Notes under the pieces: generated by a model
What the model was told of the DNA's origin: nothing
The model's input: the letters and a program-made list of their open reading frames with translations, nothing else
The model's database searches: none
In this document: piece by piece, positions 50,971-63,949 of the stretch
How the letters are laid out: each line of letters begins with the position of its first letter
Position numbering within the stretch: the stretch's first letter is position 1
Position numbers and translations under genes: made by a program
Source of the DNA: Macrobrachium rosenbergii
Taxonomy: Eukaryota > Arthropoda > Malacostraca > Decapoda > Palaemonidae
Assembly (NCBI RefSeq): GCF_040412425.1
Contig: NC_089792.1
Location: 21,269,789 to 21,333,788 of the forward strand
Direction: 5' to 3'
DNA length: 64,000 nucleotides

Positions 50971-51015
50971 CATCAAGATCGAGGAGAAGGAAAAGAACCC
51001 TAACACATCTTCAAT
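50971..51015 (+). CDS. KCNQ: Candidate KCNQ 45-nt cassette exon
   Basis: A strong pyrimidine tract (CTTTCTCTCTCCTCTTCC and on) ends in a catcag acceptor, and gtaagt follows the exon. It is 45 nt long, accepts the two-base overhang of the helix A exon (TC+C = Ser) and returns a two-base overhang (AT) that joins C of 63176 as Ile. The frame reads S-IKIEEKEKNPNTSS-I with no stop, charged and hydrophilic. Including or skipping it keeps the downstream frame. The helix A to helix B linker is the most splice-variable part of KCNQ genes, which supports the idea. I cannot match the peptide to a known isoform. Confidence 0.55.
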
Positions 51016-51937
51016 GTAAGTACTTGTGTCCGCCCTCAACCTGTTGTATTGCTAGAGGATCGTGTAGTATTATATCCTATTTGACTGACTAAGCTGTCGA
51101 GCATTATCTTTCCCTACCAGAGTTTTCCATGTAGTTCTCTTTTTAATGTGTGTTTTGTGCTGAATTCGTGTGCTTATATTTGAATATTGTGTTCCTTTTC
51201 TGATATATATACATATATATTTTTTACTACATTTGCTCTGCTTTACATGCAAGTTATATTAACTTTGATCTGTAATAGTACTTGGTTATTTTGACTGTGA
51301 TTATGCTCTTTGACTATTTAGAATGAATATAGTTTAAGTTTACAGGTGAGAGAACAGATGATGTGAACAGCACAGCATAGGTGCTCATAATTAGTCGCAA
51401 CTCAGATTGGAGTAGTTTTTATGCTTAGGACTTTTTCTCTTGTTATGTAGAGGAGAATAAAGTTTGCTGAAGAATGATGTTTATTGGTCTCTTCACATTT
51501 ATCACCTGAATTTAGGTTGCTGTTTTTACGAATATTTACCTTTTAAGTCTAGAGAGAGATATTTTTTTCTTAGTTCATTTTGGCTGCTATTGTTGCACTC
51601 ACATTTAAATGTTGAATATAATGATGCTCCTGCAAAGATTTTCTGCTTATTTACAGTAAATTACAAAGACTGAAGCAGCAAGTGCTGTGCTGCACTTGCT
51701 TAGTGTTTCTCAAGAAAAGATGTAGTAACAGTTAGAAGCATAGACCCAAGTAGTTTTACCTCTTGTGTTTCTCTGCATCGTGGGTTGATGCTTAGATAGC
51801 TGATGAAGAATTTATATTATGCAGTCATGTTTATTCCATGTCATCTCTTTGCTGACAAGTTCTACAGTATTGTCGGTTAAATGCGATATTTCTTTTGCAT
51901 GAACATACAGATTGGTTAAGAATGATTTTGGCTGTCC

Positions 51938-51941
<4 letters not shown>

Positions 51942-51970
<29 letters not shown>
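51942..51970. repeat. Poly-T run
   Basis: Homopolymer T of nearly 30 bases; possibly an old retroposed poly-A tail on the minus strand. Confidence 0.9.
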
Positions 51971-51974
<4 letters not shown>

Positions 51975-53414
51975 AGGGGGAAATTTAATTTGATGTTAGA
52001 CAATATCAGTTTTCTTTATTAGGATGGAATTCTTTTACATGCATCTTGAAGGACAGAGGTAACACTAAGGATTTGTGTGTTAAAATGGAGAATCTTTGAA
52101 GCAATTTAAAGGGAAAAATTCATTGAAAGACGTAAAAAGGAAAGATCTTATCCATGGAAATTATTCTAAGAAAATTCTGTCGCTGTGTCAATCTACTTTT
52201 TGTTAATAATTCTTTTCGTCACTGTAGTTTGTTCTTTTCAATTTAAAAAAAAACACTTCCCATCTTGAATATTTAGGAGTGATTTCGTTTGTTGTTGATG
52301 GCTCTCCACAATTATGATATTTGTATTAATCTCTTTTGACGTTTCATGGTTTCATGGTGGAGATCTACTTTAATTTTGTTTTCTGATTTTCTTTTCTTTC
52401 CTTAGGGTTTTGAGTGTCTGAAAACCTTTTTGGGCTAACCCTTCTTACAAGTTTACTTTTGTCTGTGAGGGAAATCTAACTTTTCTGTCGGCCATTTTGA
52501 TCTCAGCACTAGGTAACATTTATCAGCCAGCTGTTATCATTATTTAAAAAATCCCCCAGTGTTCTGCTATCTTGTCTGGTCTCTTACTTATTTTTCTTAG
52601 GAATGTAGTCATTTTTGTTGTTGTCCAATTCATGTTTTTTGTTAATTTATACTAAGCTTCATAAGTAGTCTTGTTTTCATTCAAATGCCTTTCTGTGAAA
52701 CTTTTTCACCATCTTGCACAATTCTACTGATATTAATAGTTTATTGGACCCAGGCAATCGAGATTTGGTAGAGCTTAAAACGCTGGAATTGTGTGTTACG
52801 TATGATAATGAATCACATACCTTCATTTCAGAACAATATTACACCAGGGTGGGACTGTAGAGTTCTTGAGCAGAGTTTTCCCGTACACTTGCATTCAGTC
52901 ATTTAGCTTTAATATTCAGCTTGGATTCAGTGAAGGTTATTACGATATTTCTGCCCTATGTGGTTACTGTGGACATGATTTTTCTAGCTACTTGACTCAA
53001 TACGCTGTCATTTCCTTTGGATGGTCGAGGTAAGTTTCCATTTTCTCAGAAGCTAGTACTTTGAATATGCTACTTCTAATGTCAGTTCATTTAAAAAATG
53101 ACATGTTCGCTTCATCTCAGATGCACAGAGCTAGGTTTTCTTCCGAATTACCGTTGAGGAAATCTGAGGTTAAATGTGGCCGTCATGTCATCTTTAATGT
53201 CCCATATCTTGGGTATGCCAGGTAGTGACCTATAAACCGTGTTCTCATCCAGCTTCTGTACTGTGGCGTCCACAATCTTGGGTATGAGCTAGTGTTGCTT
53301 AGTGGACAAGCATATAACAATAGCTCCCTTCTGGCCTGGTCATTTTCTGTCAGTTTTGTTTTCTTACTTGTAATTCCAGATACTTTGCTTCATTTCATTT
53401 CTGTCCTCTCTTAA

Positions 53415-53550
53415 GATGATGGGACAGACCTAGAGAGACACCCCTGCCTTCGTTGGTGCACCAAGAACCGGAAAGACGTGAGTGCCGCGGAATATGACAG
53501 AGACGAATTAAACAGAGGCCCTATGTACTGTATCACTCAGCAGTGAAGGC

Positions 53551-53580
<30 letters not shown>
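53415..53580 (+). mobile_element. Probable retroelement 3' tail with (GAT)n
   Basis: A GC-richer block reads GTDLERHPCLRWCTKNRKDV then SAAEYDRDELNRGPMYC on + before stopping, and is followed at once by (GAT)n. Coding remnant plus terminal trinucleotide run is what a truncated LINE 3' end looks like. I cannot name the family. Confidence 0.4.
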
Positions 53581-53583
<3 letters not shown>

Positions 53584-54264
53584 ACACTTATTTCTAGAAA
53601 TTAGTTTAAGATAGAATTCCTCATTCTGTTGTTTCAGGAGGCTACCCCTATTTTCCATTCAGTATTGTACAGGTGTAATTAATGGTTTTTTACAATGTTG
53701 AAAGTCTTGCTATTTATCATTTGATTAATTTTACTACTACGAAGTCTTCTTTCACACATTCTCAACAGATATTATATTTGCTGTTTATACTTTAGAATCC
53801 ATGGCATCTCGAACAATGATAACTATATTTGTTTGTCTGTCTGGAGAAAACACAAAAATAGCACCTTTGCACCCAAGGCAATTTTTGTCATCTTTGCTGA
53901 TCAGTAAGGTTTTACTGATCAGCATGGCAAAATTTTTCTGAAATTTTATCAATATTCCAATGCCTCGGGTTGTCTAGGAAGCCCGATTACATTTTTTTTA
54001 TTGTACTAGGTCTATTGCTGTTAGATGTTCTTGCCTTTGTTTATGTCCGTGCTTGTAAAGGCAGTGTCTCACGATCAGTTTTCTTTCCAGTAAGGGCACC
54101 AATTGGTGCTCTTGCTTCCCCATCAGGCAGATAGTTATCTACCATTAATAAGCATTTTACTTCATTCATGGAGTAGACATATTTGTCGATATCCAAGCAA
54201 CATCCATAGCTTCCCCGCCATCAGCGGAAACTTTATGCGTATAGGACGCTACCAGATTTCTGTG

Positions 54265-54554
54265 AAGCTCTTTGTTGGGTGAGTCGGTAGAGCTGTCGGA
54301 CTGACACTAATTCGATGGGCCGGAGTTTTTTTAAACCGGCTGGCTGATGAAGAGTTAGAGCAATTTATTTCTGGTGATAGAAATTCATTTCTCGCTATAC
54401 TGTGGTTTGGATTCCACAATAAGTTGTAGGTCCTGTTGATTTAACCAACTGGTTCTTTTGCCACGGAAAATAAGTCTAGGTTTCTTTATTTCTTCCTAAG
54501 CTGAGAGCTGTTAATCAGCTCCTCAGTGGTCTGGTAAAACTAAGATATACTTAA
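54265..54554 (+). mobile_element. tRNA-derived SINE, plus orientation
   Basis: Same family as 6126-6412. The head has TTGGGTGAGTCGGTAGAGCT; the B-box region is degraded. The body contains TTTATTTCTGGTGATAG and the tail ends CTAAGATATACTTAA. It is flanked by CCAGATTTCTGTG (54252-54264) and CCAGCTTTCTGTG (54555-54567), a 13-bp target duplication with one mismatch. Confidence 0.9.
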
Positions 54555-55163
54555 CCAGCTTTCTGTGTGTTGTGCTACCTGTCTGTGAAGCTGAAAGATA
54601 CCATAGACAGCCTAATTCTTAAACCTGAAGTTTGTTTTTAAACCAGTCACTAAAGTATTCATTCAGTCCTAGAATATAACAGTATTGTATTATACTATGT
54701 AATTCTACTACTAGTAGATCACCGTGCTTCCATCCTGCTGATTTAACTTATATTGTTGTCAGTTGAGGATACTGGACAGGTTTCCTTATTTCCCCTATTT
54801 CTCCTAAGCTGATGAAGGTACCGATCTTTGGCTGCGAGGTGATTGATACGAATAACTTAAATTTACCACCAGTGCCAGCTGTTTCACTCAACTTTAGCGG
54901 TAAGATCCAGAAAGATACTAGAAAAAGTGCCCGGGTGAAAGTATCCTTAGTTTATTGGTATCTTTGGTAGCTGCGTCGTTATGATGGAAATGGCAAATCA
55001 GTATATGTCCAGTTGGAAAAATTGCACAGCACTTTGTTCAGAGTTGCTTTTACCCTCAATTTTTTAATTCCCTTGAGAAGACGGTAAATCTGGCCCTGAA
55101 ACCACCACCTTAATCTTATTTTATGTGGATGGTTTTATTATGCCTTTCTCCCTCTCCTGATTC

Positions 55164-55216
55164 TTCATTGGACTGGTTGGTATCGTCCTCGGCTAGCACC
55201 CTGCTGGGCCCGCGTT
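55164..55216 (+). mobile_element. SINE head fragment
   Basis: TTCATTGGACTGGTTGGTAT then CGTCCTCGGCTAGCACCCTG and CTGGGCCCGCGTT match only the tRNA-like head of the SINE family. Body and tail are absent. Confidence 0.65.
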
Positions 55217-58200
55217 AGATCATTTCTTATTTTAGACAGGATGTTGTAGGTGGGTGGTTTTGTTCTTCCTAGCAATGAGAATCACGACTTAGGCCATCAG
55301 TGGAAGATATCTTATTTGGCCATTGCCACAGGCTTTATTTGGAACAGGGAACTTCCAAACTTCCATTAATTGGTGCTTAATAACTAGTGTATGCTCCTGA
55401 TTTTGCAGAGCATCTGCAAGAATATTTTGTTGAGGTGTCTGGTAATAAAATCTTGATTGTACTGTGTAGTTATGGAATGGTCTTCCTGATTATGTTATGT
55501 AGTTTTCATGACTTGTTTTGATTTTCTTGTATTACACATTTAATTGAATTATTCTCTCTTTTTCACAGTGTCCTGGGGCCTTACTATCATAGCTTCTTTA
55601 ACATTACATTTTAACAAAACATACCGCGCAGCAATATGAATTTCCAGGTTCTGCCGACACGATTCGTGTAAAGTGAATTACTTCATGGTTGCTATATGAA
55701 AATGAACAATACTCATTCACCTGTTAAAACTCTTAAATTATTACTTTCCGATTTTCTTTTCTGATTTACCTTGTTTTTGTTTCGCATTTATATCATCAAG
55801 AACAAATGGAAAATTTATGTTAAATGCGTACATACTCAGTAAACATGAAGTGAAATAGCTAGAAACTCTCAAATGACTAAATATGGTTTTACATTTTCGT
55901 TCATTAAATTACCTCAAGTTCTCTGGGATTCCATCCCAGCTTTCTTTAAATGCTGATAAGAGAAAGGAGCTCAGTCATTATCATCATCATCGTCGTCATT
56001 TGTTTATACGTTCGATTTTCCCTGAATGAGGTTAGACATGAAATGATTTCTCTCCACTGTCTTCTTCATGCTTACTCTGTGCCTGAACTTTCATCTGCGC
56101 CAGGTCTTCTTCCGTACCCCTTCTCATGGTTCACGAGTCTTCCTACATATCTTCATCCTGCTACATACGTAACTACAATCCTTCTTTTCTTTTTTGTATG
56201 TGTCCATGTTTCTGCTGCTTAGTGTAACACAGGCATTTTTATACATCCTAAATGTTTTCTTGGGTTGCTAATTGAATACTCTTGTCTTACTAGTAATCTA
56301 GAAATAACTTTCCAGTTCACCAAGGTTGTTGGTACTCTTATATTGCTGTCCTTCGCAGTCGCTGCTTCACTGCTCAGTGGGTCCAAATTGTAGCCTCTTG
56401 AAAGGCCTGTCCTTCCCTCAAACATCGTGCCCCTCCTCCCTCTCTTTCCCATTTGCTGTTCTTGTACACATCCGGCATTAAGAATCCCATATTCAGTTTA
56501 TATTTTGTACTCAAGAGTATCTTTTGTGACACATTCAGTGCAGAGTTTTGATTTTGAGGTCCTAGACTTCTCTCACAGCATCCTCATGGCCACTTTCCTG
56601 ACGGTGCTTTTATCTTTGCTAAGCCAGGAACTCAAAATCCTGAAGGCTACGATAAAAGCCGCACATCTACTAATTATGAGGACACACTGGAAACACCTTT
56701 GTTATCTGGGGTCAGTATTGTAGGTTAAAATTCTAAAATAACCTCACCACCTGACATTTGCGGGTTAATTGTAGTGGTACCCACTGAATTTTTCCCTCAC
56801 CACTATCTATTTTTACCTGAACTGAAGCATTGGTTTCAACTATTTCTATTTCCATTTTTCTTTGTTAGCATTCCTCTCCTGTTTATTAGTTATGTTATGG
56901 ACTCTTCTCATGAACTGCTCAAGTGGGTCGGGAAACCACTGTTGACTGTCGTAAATGAATGTGCATGAGATAATGGTAACAAGACATTTCAGGTTCTTTA
57001 ATAGCCGCATTTTTCCCTCTTGGTTCCAAAGTTTCCTTTTTAGTACACTGCTTAGGGAATAAAAATAAGCCAGAATGGATAAAGATGAAATACTTATCCT
57101 ATATGTACCATTTGAGAAGATTCTGTTTCTACGGAGTGCGACACTTTTGGTCTTGATGAAGAGTAGAATTTGCTGTAGTAAATAATCAGTTATTCGGTGT
57201 AATAAATCAGTTAGGTTACAGTCGCTCCATCAAAATATGTGGCTTCCTTAGAAAGATTATATTCTTCATGAGAACTGCTAGAATTGGTGGTAGAGCCCCG
57301 TGCAAATCCATGGACCAGTTGTTCAGGTCTTATCTCTGCGAGTGAGGGTTATTAGGAGTTCAGAATTCTGTTGCTTTATTAGTCCTCTTTCCTCGTTATC
57401 TTCCAACTTTTTGTTCACCTGTGGGTTCGATTTAATAATCAGATAAAAAGATGAATAGATTACCATTGCCTCTCCTCAAACAGGTTCATGTTACGAGTAA
57501 CATATTTTTTTCTATATCAATGGAAGCTAGTCTAACTATGTGACTTGCAAGTGCAGAATATCGCGGTATCATTTGAATGGGAATATTCAACATTTTGGAT
57601 TTTTAGACATTCTTTTTGACTACATTTATATACAAAATTTGCATTATGCATGCTTTATCAAACATTTTTGTTATATTCTCAGCATGATTAACCCTGAGAG
57701 TGTCATGATATTGTACACAGCTTCCAACTGAAGCTGTTATGATTGAGATTAGTCAAAGAGCAACAAGTAATGTTAGTAAGGCTTAGTCGTTTCCTGACTG
57801 TTCACATTCATGCTATTATACTTTTTGTCACTCATAGGGTTACATTCTGTTTAGTTGCTTATATTACTAGGTTTGTTCTCTGAGAATTACAGGCGGAAGT
57901 GTTTTATATAGAAACTGGTCTTGTTAATTAATTTCTTTTGTCATTTCAACTTACTTTTATTACACTGGATTATTTTTGAGTGTTTTATATGCAATGAATT
58001 ATGAGCAGTTTTCATTGACAACAAGATATTATTCTAGTTGACATGGATTATAGTTGTGTGTACATTTCTGCATATCATTTATTATTTAGTCATTACTGAT
58101 TAAGATGAAGGCTTTATACTTAACCATTTTTCTCTCATAGCCTGCTGTGCATGATGCTAATCGTTGTAGGCAGACCAATATTGGTACAGTGATAGTCATT

Positions 58201-60505
58201 AACGGTTTATATCAAGGTCATTTCATTGTTAGAAAAAAAGAAAAGATCTGTTCTATGAGACGGGATCCTTATGCTAATTTGATCCTTCTTCTTTGGTGGC
58301 ACAAGCAAACATTATTATGATTATTCGAGTTTAATGCTGAAGTCCTTCTATTCGACGTTGTTCTCTGTCTCTATTCAAGCTTGTTATTCTTTTATTAGTT
58401 ATACAGTTTATGTCTTTGTTCCTACCTCTTGTTTGTGATGTTCCTTTTATTTTCCTCTTGGATGATGACATGTTTTAGTCTTGTCTAAAGAAATTTCTTA
58501 ATTTGTATAAATGAATATTACGATTTTACTTAACGTTTTCTTGTTGCATTGCTTCCGAAATTATTTGTACTGTGTCTTAGAATTGTAACTGTACTTTGAG
58601 TACTTCTTCAAGTTAGCACGGCAAGAAGTGCAGCATCCACATCAGGAATTTAAGGGACATTTGAAAGTCATTTTACTGAATATGAAAGAAAAAGAAGTCT
58701 TAAAAGTTATAGCACAAACTTATAAAGTAAGATATGTTAAGATTTTATTTGTCCAAATCGATGAATCCAGGGTATAAATATTGTTGGCAATTAAACAAAG
58801 GTTGCGACGTATATACAAGAATGTGTTAAGTATAAAATAGTATTATGAAAAATGTACGCTAGTTTACACTTACATTCAGGTTCTTGGCCTCCTTTCACTT
58901 TTGGAAATTTGAAAATAGAACATTAGTCTTTTAAAAACATTTTTATTAAGATGATCAAATGTATTTAATTGTTTTTGTCATTTTTGTAAAGGATATGTAC
59001 TTTTGTAAATAGTGTTTTACAATATTCTGAAGATATGAATACTTTCACAATATATAAATTCTTGGCTGAAAGTAAACATGTACAGATACCAGTACTTTAC
59101 ATTTTTAATTGTTCATTGCATAGTACTGCTATATTAGTAAAATTTTTTATTCTACGCGTAGAATTATTTGTGTCTTACCTTCAAGCTATAAATAACTAGT
59201 TATTTCAAATTAATAATGACGACAGTGAAAATGATTCATGAAAGAAAGTGTTCATACAGTGTAAAGAATATAATCTGAACATCGCCAGCTGTGATTTCAC
59301 TTACACAAAAGTAACACTTCTGGACATCACGGAGAACGGTTAGATTTTAAAAGTTTGGAGAATATAACAAAAATACTTATCGGTATTTCTTAATCCTGTA
59401 TGAGTCAGTAATTATATATTAATCAAAGACGCATGCTGTGTAGGAGATGGAAAAATATCATGTGCATCATTTCGTCACGCTAAACGACTGACAAAAATGT
59501 CCCCTCACTGAAGCGTGTGCTCTACCTTTAGAAATTTACAGTACTGGTCTACTTGCCATGTATTCAGGCTATAAAAAAATGTTCCGACGTTTTTAGGTTA
59601 GTCTCTGAGTCTTGAGTAGTCCTTCTCCCGTTCATCTGTGACCAAATGTAGCTGCTTGGGTAATGTTTTCAGTGAGCACCATGTTCAAACGAACCAGACA
59701 TGGCAGAATAGTGTATATTTTCAAAATATTTAGAACAGTTTTCATACTACTGAGATATTTTTTATATATGGAAATTAGTGGTTTATTGAAACAGTTTGTT
59801 AATGTTGTCACTTGCCAGACCTGAAATTGTAGACATTTGTTGAGATGCTGTTGTTTAATAATGTGTAATTATTGTTACCACTTATGCGGATATGCTCGTA
59901 TCTACAGCCAAATTCTATCTTCTGTGCACTCTAACACCTCTGGGTGCTCGAGAATAGTTTTGTATACTCATGGTTATCGTGGATCTCCATCAGGTCCCCA
60001 TAATAGTCGGACTGATCAAAGATCATGAAAATGCACAAAACAGAACTCAGTTTTATCTTAATTTTGGATATTACAGGTAGACAGCACTATCTTAGCTTTT
60101 GCATCCTTAACCACATTGCCTTACAATGGTCTTTGGTCAGGATGACCACTGAAAGCAGAAACTGTACAGAACTTCAAGTAAAAAGACAATATAGAGAAGA
60201 TGTTTAGAGTGTAGTTCACCCAAAACGTCCAAAGCATTAAGAAAATATGGAGTTTTGACCTGTCAAATTCTATGTCCTTTTACCTTATCACAACAGAGGG
60301 TTAGTGTTAGTTATATCTTAGGTGCTAAATAGTTTTTGTATTTTATTGTTACTTAGCTAGATTTTAGGTACTGAATGGTTTTTGTAACTATCAGCTGTTC
60401 ATGTTATTTGATTACTGAGGTTAAGTCTCCTTAGAAGAAGGATCCCAGTTGCGGTTTATGAACATCACTGGGTTAATTTCTGTTATTTTTTTCCAAACTT
60501 CACAG

Positions 60506-60544
60506 GAGACAACTGAGTTCGATCAGGCTGTCTCCCGGAAGAAT
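60506..60544 (+). CDS. KCNQ: Candidate KCNQ 39-nt cassette exon
   Basis: The acceptor is ttttttccaaacttcacag and the donor gtaagg. The 39-nt exon has the same phase pair as 50971-51015: TC+G gives Ser (or AT+G gives Met after the 45-nt exon), then RQLSSIRLSPGR, leaving AT to join the C of 63176. No stop in that frame. It would add a basic, Ser-rich peptide with an RQLS-type kinase-site look to the helix A-B linker. Support is splice sites, phase and length only. Confidence 0.5.
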
Positions 60545-63175
60545 GTAAGGCAAATGGCATTTTTATGCCAAATATTGGATATTGATTGAGTTGCTTGCTT
60601 TGAAAGCTCATTACATTTGACCTGTTTTTCATCTTGTTTCCAACATATTTGGCCTTGGGGACAGGCAGAGGTATTGTCTGATGGTATAGACTCTGTTTTG
60701 ATTTTTTTTCTCTCTCTCTCTAAACAGTAATTATTATTGAATTCACTTTACTCTTATTGTTTCACTTCACAGAGAACTGATTCTAATTATATTACTGAGC
60801 ATAAAATCAACACTTGGTTTGAGTTTATCTAGCATATTCCTGACCAGCAGATCATGTAAAGTTTTGTGGAAAATTTTTATCTTTATATCTTATAGTGCTG
60901 TCAGTCTTACTATCTCTTTTGTTATGATTTGCAGCTTTCTTTTCTAAAATTTATTTATCACATTTCCGTACTTTTTGCCGTACAAGTCTGTATTTTATAC
61001 ATGAAGATTTAAATTTTGTCAGATATATACAGTATAAAATTGGAAGTTGGTATAGTTTTGTTTGAGTTTCATACAATATGGAAATGTTTACTTTTAACAG
61101 TTTTAAGAAATGAATACCTCTGTCTTTATCTTGTATCCCCATGTACATAATTTTGTGTGACGAGATTTGTGACCTGATTGAACAGTAGGCTTTTTTTGAT
61201 AAGATTTACCATTGAAACCTTTTTACCTTCAACTATTATCTGGCCTTTATTAAAATTTGTAACTGCTGTTATGAAAAAAAAAAATTGTTTTTTAAGGAAA
61301 GAATTTGTATGTGAACGTTTTGTATATTTTTCAGTTGAAAGATTCTTAATAGCTTTTCTGAGCCTTACAGAATTGGTTTTTTTACATATATTCCTTTGCC
61401 TTGATGTTCATCAGGTTCCTGTCTCATCCCAAAGCTTTCTTCCCATGCAATTGAAAGTGTTTTTGCTCAAGATGAACCCCTGTGATATGGGAAGTGAGGG
61501 TCTGTGAAATATCCTCAAATCATTAGACAGTAATCATTTCTGAGGAGGTGCCACAAGACTGCTCAATGAGTCTTTGGAGTTTTTCTCTTTTTGGGAAGAA
61601 AATAAATTTTCATCGGCTTGTATATTATTAGAAGGTTTGGTCATTTTTTAGTATTTTTTTTTTATTTTAAGTAACAGTGTCAATATCAAAACCGTAAACT
61701 TGTATACAGCATACTTTGCAATAGCAGTAGCAGTCTATGCTGTATATCAATACACATTTCATGAGCTTATAAAAGTACAGTTCTGTGATTTGAGGATATT
61801 CAGTCTTCTTACGCAGGGCATCTTAATCTGAAACACCTTCAGTCGCAACCTTATTTTTTGTCAGCATTTTCCATCAGCAGCCCGTGCGACGACTTGATAT
61901 AGTACTGTACTATATTTTCAATTTTTTCTGTTGATAGGAAGCTTTTAAGTGGATACAGCATACTGTACCCAATTCTCGAATTAACTGACCATATCGAACA
62001 AGAACTGGAGAGATTTCTCTGATGTGGAAATTACTAACCATTAACCAGTTTGTTATTACAGTTTTCAGGAGTTTTCATGTACCCTCCCTCCATCCAAGAA
62101 GTTCATGCTGTGTTTGCTCCAGAATGCGTTTAGCGACATGATTTTCCTAGTTCTTTCTTTCTCTTATGGATTTGGCTGCTGTGTTAGAGAAGCATGTCAA
62201 TTAGGGCCGCTTATTTGCACCACCTTTTGCCTTTCCGTCACCAAAATCATCTTTTACTAATTTTACAGGCATGCTTCACGTCCTAAACGTAAATTTGTCA
62301 GAATATCAACATCTCAAAGGCATTCACAACAGAAATGAAACTCAGATTCTTTGAGATACTTTATTTGTTTGTTCATTTTCTGAGAACTTCTTTGTGTGCT
62401 CAGTTTAATTTACATCACTGTCAGTTAATCGTTTAATCACTTTATGAGTCACTAATCTTGTTTTTGTTAACTTGACTTTTATTTTACAAGTGAAAGGGTC
62501 TGGTTTAAGTTTGGACCTAATACTAAGTTATTTTACAGGTACATCAGTTATTTTCATGATAGACATGCTATTGGAAGAAAACTGTTTGTCCTAAATGCAT
62601 GGGATAAGAGTCTAATGTAGGAGATAACTCATTTTTTCCTTATCTTTATTTTTGGTCTTCATTAACCCTTTTGGACAACAGAGGCTGTTTTTAGAATACA
62701 ACCTTGTATGACGTGGATGCAAAATTCTCCAGTTATGTCTGTTTTCTCTTTATTTGGAAATCATAATGAAGGCTGTAGAGTTGCTTTGCTTTATCAATCC
62801 CAATATCTCTAACTATCCCTTACCCTTTAAGTCACTATTGCTTGCACTGCAAGCTTTAGTTTAATTTTGTGGGATATATGTACATGAAAGTTGCTGTAAG
62901 GAAAATACTTCATTATTTAAAGTCTTAGGGCCTCATTTCAACTATCTAGTATTTATGTATGTGTACATATGGTAAATGTATCTAGTTATACTGTACAGTA
63001 TTTGGAACAGGAGATTGGGGCAAGTTACGGCTACCAAGAATATTTGTGACTTTGGATATCTCTTCATTTTTCATCCATAACTATGGAAACAAAGTACTGT
63101 TTGCCATCATTAACTAACAAAGTCCTATTGTTATTTCATTAATGACAAATAATTATCATGAAATTCTTTTTGCAG

Positions 63176-63307
63176 CTTCAAGCACAATGCTTCATTTGTT
63201 ACGAGATTGCCAACTATACGACGTCATAGAAATGCGCACTCGCCTTCCATCAAAAATAGGCATACGGATTCAAATCATGCCCTCGAAAATCTTGTTAATA
63301 GTAATAG
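63176..63307 (+). CDS. KCNQ: KCNQ potassium channel exon: helix A-B linker
   Basis: The exon is 132 nt, acceptor ttttttgcag, donor gtaagt. It enters completing a split codon with C, reads FKHNASFVTRLPTIRRHRNA then HSPSIKNRHTDSNHALENLV and NSN, and leaves AG. The FKHNASFVTRLPTIRRHR block recalls a conserved motif after helix A in arthropod KCNQ proteins (memory). It is cytoplasmic, basic and Ser-rich. Its phase fits the helix A exon directly or through either candidate cassette exon. Helix B and the C-terminal tetramerisation domain must lie beyond 64000. Confidence 0.82.
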
Positions 63308-63735
63308 GTAAGTGTTGCCTTCATTTATAAGTCATTCTGTTTTAAAATCATTCTTCATTTTTACCGTGGCACAATGTTTTACTTCGTTTCCATCAAGGGG
63401 GTTTCCTTGCAGAAGTTAATCAGTCCAGTCAGACAGCTAAAAAAATAACCTGGGAGAGGTTCGGAATGTATTTTGCTGTCCTGACACGTCTGCGTTATTG
63501 TTGCAATTCCACACACACACTGTGTGTATTTTTCCTTGGTCTTGGCATTAAATGACCTGGACCATTTCAAAGTAAATCATCAAAGTATGTCATTCCTCCC
63601 GCAAAGATAATAATGATTGTTTTCTGGTTCAACAGAAATCGTTGTTTAGGTTGCTTTAAATGTTAGTACCACGAGTTCAGTTGTAGTCCCTCTGAGTCAA
63701 GAGACTTTGGTTTGTCAGGTAGTTCTGTCTTATAT

Positions 63736-63772
63736 AATAATAACAATAATAATAATAATAATAATAATAATA

Positions 63773-63834
<62 letters not shown>
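63736..63834. repeat. (AAT)n-(ATT)n self-complementary microsatellite
   Basis: About 12 AAT units switch at about 63772 to about 20 ATT units, so the two halves are reverse complements and can form a long hairpin. Confidence 0.95.
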
Positions 63835-63837
<3 letters not shown>

Positions 63838-63949
63838 AGTATAAAACGGAATTAGATTCTTCATTAAAACCACAGGTAATTTTCCGTTACAATGGATATT
63901 CTGTTGCAATGATGTTTAGCCACTTCCTCTGCACGGCCTCAGAAAATAA

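Larger units (their letters stand above)
38537..63175 (+). other. KCNQ: 24.6-kb KCNQ intron with possible cassette exons
   Basis: It holds a TC microsatellite (38933), a second LINE copy (48217), two SINE pieces (54265, 55164), a retroelement tail (53415) and two candidate short exons (50971, 60506). The long stretches 39004-48180, 49660-50960, 51020-53410, 55220-60500 and 60550-63175 look like plain AT-rich intron to me, apart from the poly-T run at 51942-51970. Confidence 0.75.

Noticed and set aside
63142..63330. 62-codon open frame overlapping the KCNQ linker exon
   Set aside because: It is in a different frame from the spliced KCNQ reading frame and runs through both splice sites.
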